Assembly: GCA_033855775.1 (NCBI GenBank)
Contig: JAWVFT010000007.1
Location: 1 to 24,402, forward strand
Length of the DNA: 24,402 nt
Reading direction: 5' to 3'
Source: DASVTR01 sp033855775
GTDB taxonomy: Bacteria > Acidobacteriota > Blastocatellia > Pyrinomonadales > Pyrinomonadaceae
Positions within the stretch are counted from its first letter, which is position 1. Every line of letters starts with the position of its first letter. The notes beneath the pieces were generated by a model that saw nothing but the letters and a program-made list of their open reading frames with translations, was not told the DNA's origin and did not search any database. The translations under genes and the position numbers were made by a program. Below are positions 23,202 through 24,402 of the stretch, piece by piece.

Positions 23202-23222
23202 CAGTTGAATGATAACAGTTGA
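23202..23222 (-). promoter_or_regulatory. Direct repeat just upstream of mreB
   Basis: TCAACTG occurs twice on the minus strand (23222-23216 and 23208-23202) with seven bases between (14-bp period), immediately before the mreB start. It could be a regulator site, but one perfect heptamer pair is slim evidence. Confidence 0.25.
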
Positions 23223-23235
23223 CCGCCGCCAAAAC

Positions 23236-23311
23236 GAGACAGGGACAACGAGGTTCCGGGAAAGCTCTACAACAAAATTAACTCGGCTCTTCCCTTTCCG
23301 TCGCTGTCCCC
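23236..23311. repeat. Long imperfect inverted repeat upstream of mreB
   Basis: The gap 23202-23635 (434 bp) holds no credible gene. In its left part, 23242-23267 (GGGACAACGAGG, then GGGAAAGCTC) pairs imperfectly with 23285-23311 (GGCTCTTCCCTTTCCGTCG, CTGTCCC) around an AT-rich 17-nt loop. It could form a large stem in the mreB leader. Confidence 0.6.
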
Positions 23312-23397
23312 GCCGCCACTGCCTTGCATAATCGCAGCCGACGACATTCGCCGCCGCTGCTTCCGCTGCTCAACAAACTCGCTTGCTTCTCAACAAA

Positions 23398-23433
23398 CTT
23401 AAAGGAAGAACTTCACGCCGCTCCGCCTTTAAG
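23398..23433 (-). terminator. Stem-loop between cyclase and mreB, weak terminator candidate
   Basis: CTTAAAGG (23398-23405) and CCTTTAAG (23426-23433) form a perfect 8-bp stem with a 20-nt loop. On the minus strand TTTGTTGAG follows. The 11-mer CTCAACAAACT occurs twice just beside it (about 23370-23380 and 23389-23399). It may end the cyclase transcript, but the stem is AT-rich. Confidence 0.35.
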
Positions 23434-23513
23434 ACTTACCCAACGCCGCTCAGCCGCAACACCGTGACAGCCACAAGGCCGCGCCGTAGCAACCACAATG
23501 GAAGGATGACGAC

Positions 23514-23629
23514 GAGACGCGGAGACACGGGGACCGAGGCGATAAAGAGAATACTAAGCTGACCTTGCATGATGCTGTTGACTCTTGCGTCGCCCTCTCG
23601 CCGCCTCCCCGCGTCTCCGCGTCTCCGCG
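23514..23629. repeat. Inverted CGGAGACG octamer array after the cyclase gene
   Basis: GAGACGCG-GAGACACG-GGGACCGA-GGCGA (23514-23542) and the inverse array TCGCCGCCTCCCC with CGCGTCTC units (about 23598-23629) have an 8-bp period and can pair around a 55-nt spacer. It starts within about ten bases after the cyclase stop codon, like the arrays after cdaA, cdaR and mreB. Confidence 0.75.
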
Positions 23630-23635
23630 GTCGCT

Positions 23636-24402
23636 TCATTCCGCGGCGCTGGCCTGTTGCCATTCGACATCGAAGAGCGGAACGGGCTGCGTGCGATTCT
23701 TGACCATGATTGGCTCAAGCGGGCGGAGCGTGTAGCGCGAGCCTGCGGCCTGCGCCGTCTCCGCGCTCAGGAGAATCTGCCCGCCCTTGGCGTTCGATTC
23801 GAGCCGCGAGGCAAGGTTCACAGTGTCGCCGATGGCCGTGTATTCCGAACGCCGCTCCGAGCCGATATAGCCGACCGTCGCCTCGCCCGTGTGCAGGCCG
23901 ATGCCCGCGCCGATTTCGGGAAAGCCTTCGGCCCGCAGTTCTTCGTTAATGCCTGTGATGCGGCGTTGCATGGCGACCGCCGTGTTGAGCGCGTTGGTCG
24001 CGTCCTGCGGCGTCGCGGTCGGCGCTCCGAAGAGAGCCATCAAGCCGTCGCCGATATACTTGTCGAGCGTGCCGCCGTGCGCGAAGATGATGTCGGTCAT
24101 CGCCGAGAAATATTTGTTAAGCAACTGCACGACCTTCTCCGGCTGCGCGTGCTCGGAGAGGCGCGTGAAGCCGCGTATGTCCGCGAAGAGAACCGTGATT
24201 CTTTGATTGATGCCGCCGAGCTTGAAGCTCTCAGGATTTTCGAGCATCTGCTTGACGACGTATTCGGGCAGAAAGCGCCCGTAGTTGGCGCGAGCCACTT
24301 CCTCACGCGCGAGGCGTTCGTGCGCGCGGGCGTTTTCGACGGCGACCGCCGTTTGCGCCGCGACCGCCGTTATCAACTCAAGGTCGTCGGGCTTGAAGGC
24401 GG
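23636..24402 (-). CDS. Class III adenylate cyclase with upstream GAF-like domain, C-terminal part (5' end outside window)
   Basis: Makes cyclic nucleotide, most likely cAMP. The frame is open to the window edge; the first readable residues (AFKPDDLELITAVAAQTAVA, VENARAHERL) look like the last helix of a GAF domain, so the TTG at 24376 is not the real start. A linker (YGRFLPEYVVKQMLENPE) leads to the catalytic domain: first metal Asp in LFADIRGFTRLSE, second in YIGDGLMALFGAP, GIGLHTGEATVGYIG, and YTAIGDTVNLASRLES with the transition-state Asn and Arg. Lys in LDKYIGDG and Thr in YTAIGD is the class IIIb adenylate-specific pair. All catalytic residues are present. The GAF part suggests control by a small ligand, not identifiable here. 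Confidence 0.92.
   Translation of the reverse strand, partial: AFKPDDLELITAVAAQTAVAVENARAHERLAREEVARANYGRFLPEYVVKQMLENPESFKLGGINQRITVLFADIRGFTRLSEHAQPEKVVQLLNKYFSAMTDIIFAHGGTLDKYIGDGLMALFGAPTATPQDATNALNTAVAMQRRITGINEELRAEGFPEIGAGIGLHTGEATVGYIGSERRSEYTAIGDTVNLASRLESNAKGGQILLSAETAQAAGSRYTLRPLEPIMVKNRTQPVPLFDVEWQQASAAE

Noticed and set aside
23436..23663. 75-codon minus-strand frame between mreB and the cyclase
   Set aside because: It overlaps the cyclase 3' end and is mostly translation of the octamer repeat (Arg-rich), so no gene is supported.

Overview
The window is a high-GC, gene-dense stretch of bacterial chromosome. The envelope is Gram-negative in type: a TolC-like channel, RND pump and adaptor, and a lipoprotein. 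Combined with a cdaA-cdaR-glmM cluster, a TIGR03960-type radical SAM protein and many intergenic short-repeat hairpins, this fits Acidobacteriota (perhaps Blastocatellia). That placement is inference; no rRNA or other marker settles it.

Layout. Positions 1-2988 read rightward: the 3' part of a housekeeping sigma factor (rpoD), a small lipoprotein and a radical SAM protein, closed by a clear rho-independent terminator at 3024-3065. Everything from 3065 to 24402 reads leftward. In transcription order it holds: a class III adenylate cyclase (5' end outside the window); a 434-bp hairpin-rich gap; a divergent MreB; an M50 site-2-type protease with CBS domains; an OmpR-type response regulator and its histidine kinase; an internally deleted phosphoesterase remnant; a PepSY protein; a terminator; a TolC-adaptor-RND tripartite pump; a CDF cation transporter; cdaA, cdaR and glmM; a 430-bp gap with a multi-hairpin candidate RNA; an M3-like metallopeptidase, aroB and a small membrane protein.

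How the genes fit together. The two-component system, PepSY protein, tripartite pump and CDF transporter form an envelope or metal-stress block that resembles czcRS-czcCBA-czcD in layout, although the pump has the Asp-Asp relay of drug exporters. CdaA makes c-di-AMP, CdaR modulates it and GlmM makes glucosamine-1-phosphate for peptidoglycan, so this block links a second messenger to wall synthesis. The CDF gene lies only 8 bp upstream of cdaA.

Leads most worth following: (1) the hairpin chain at 6321-6560, whose wobble pair favours the minus strand; (2) inverted arrays of 7- or 8-bp repeats that begin within about 0-10 bp of the stop codons of cdaA, cdaR, mreB and the cyclase; (3) an 11-bp-period direct repeat with a -10 box upstream of the phosphoesterase remnant, arranged as in OmpR/PhoB-activated promoters; (4) a leader in which the ribosome binding site of the CDF gene can be paired away. 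No tRNA, rRNA, CRISPR array, insertion sequence or prophage gene was seen.
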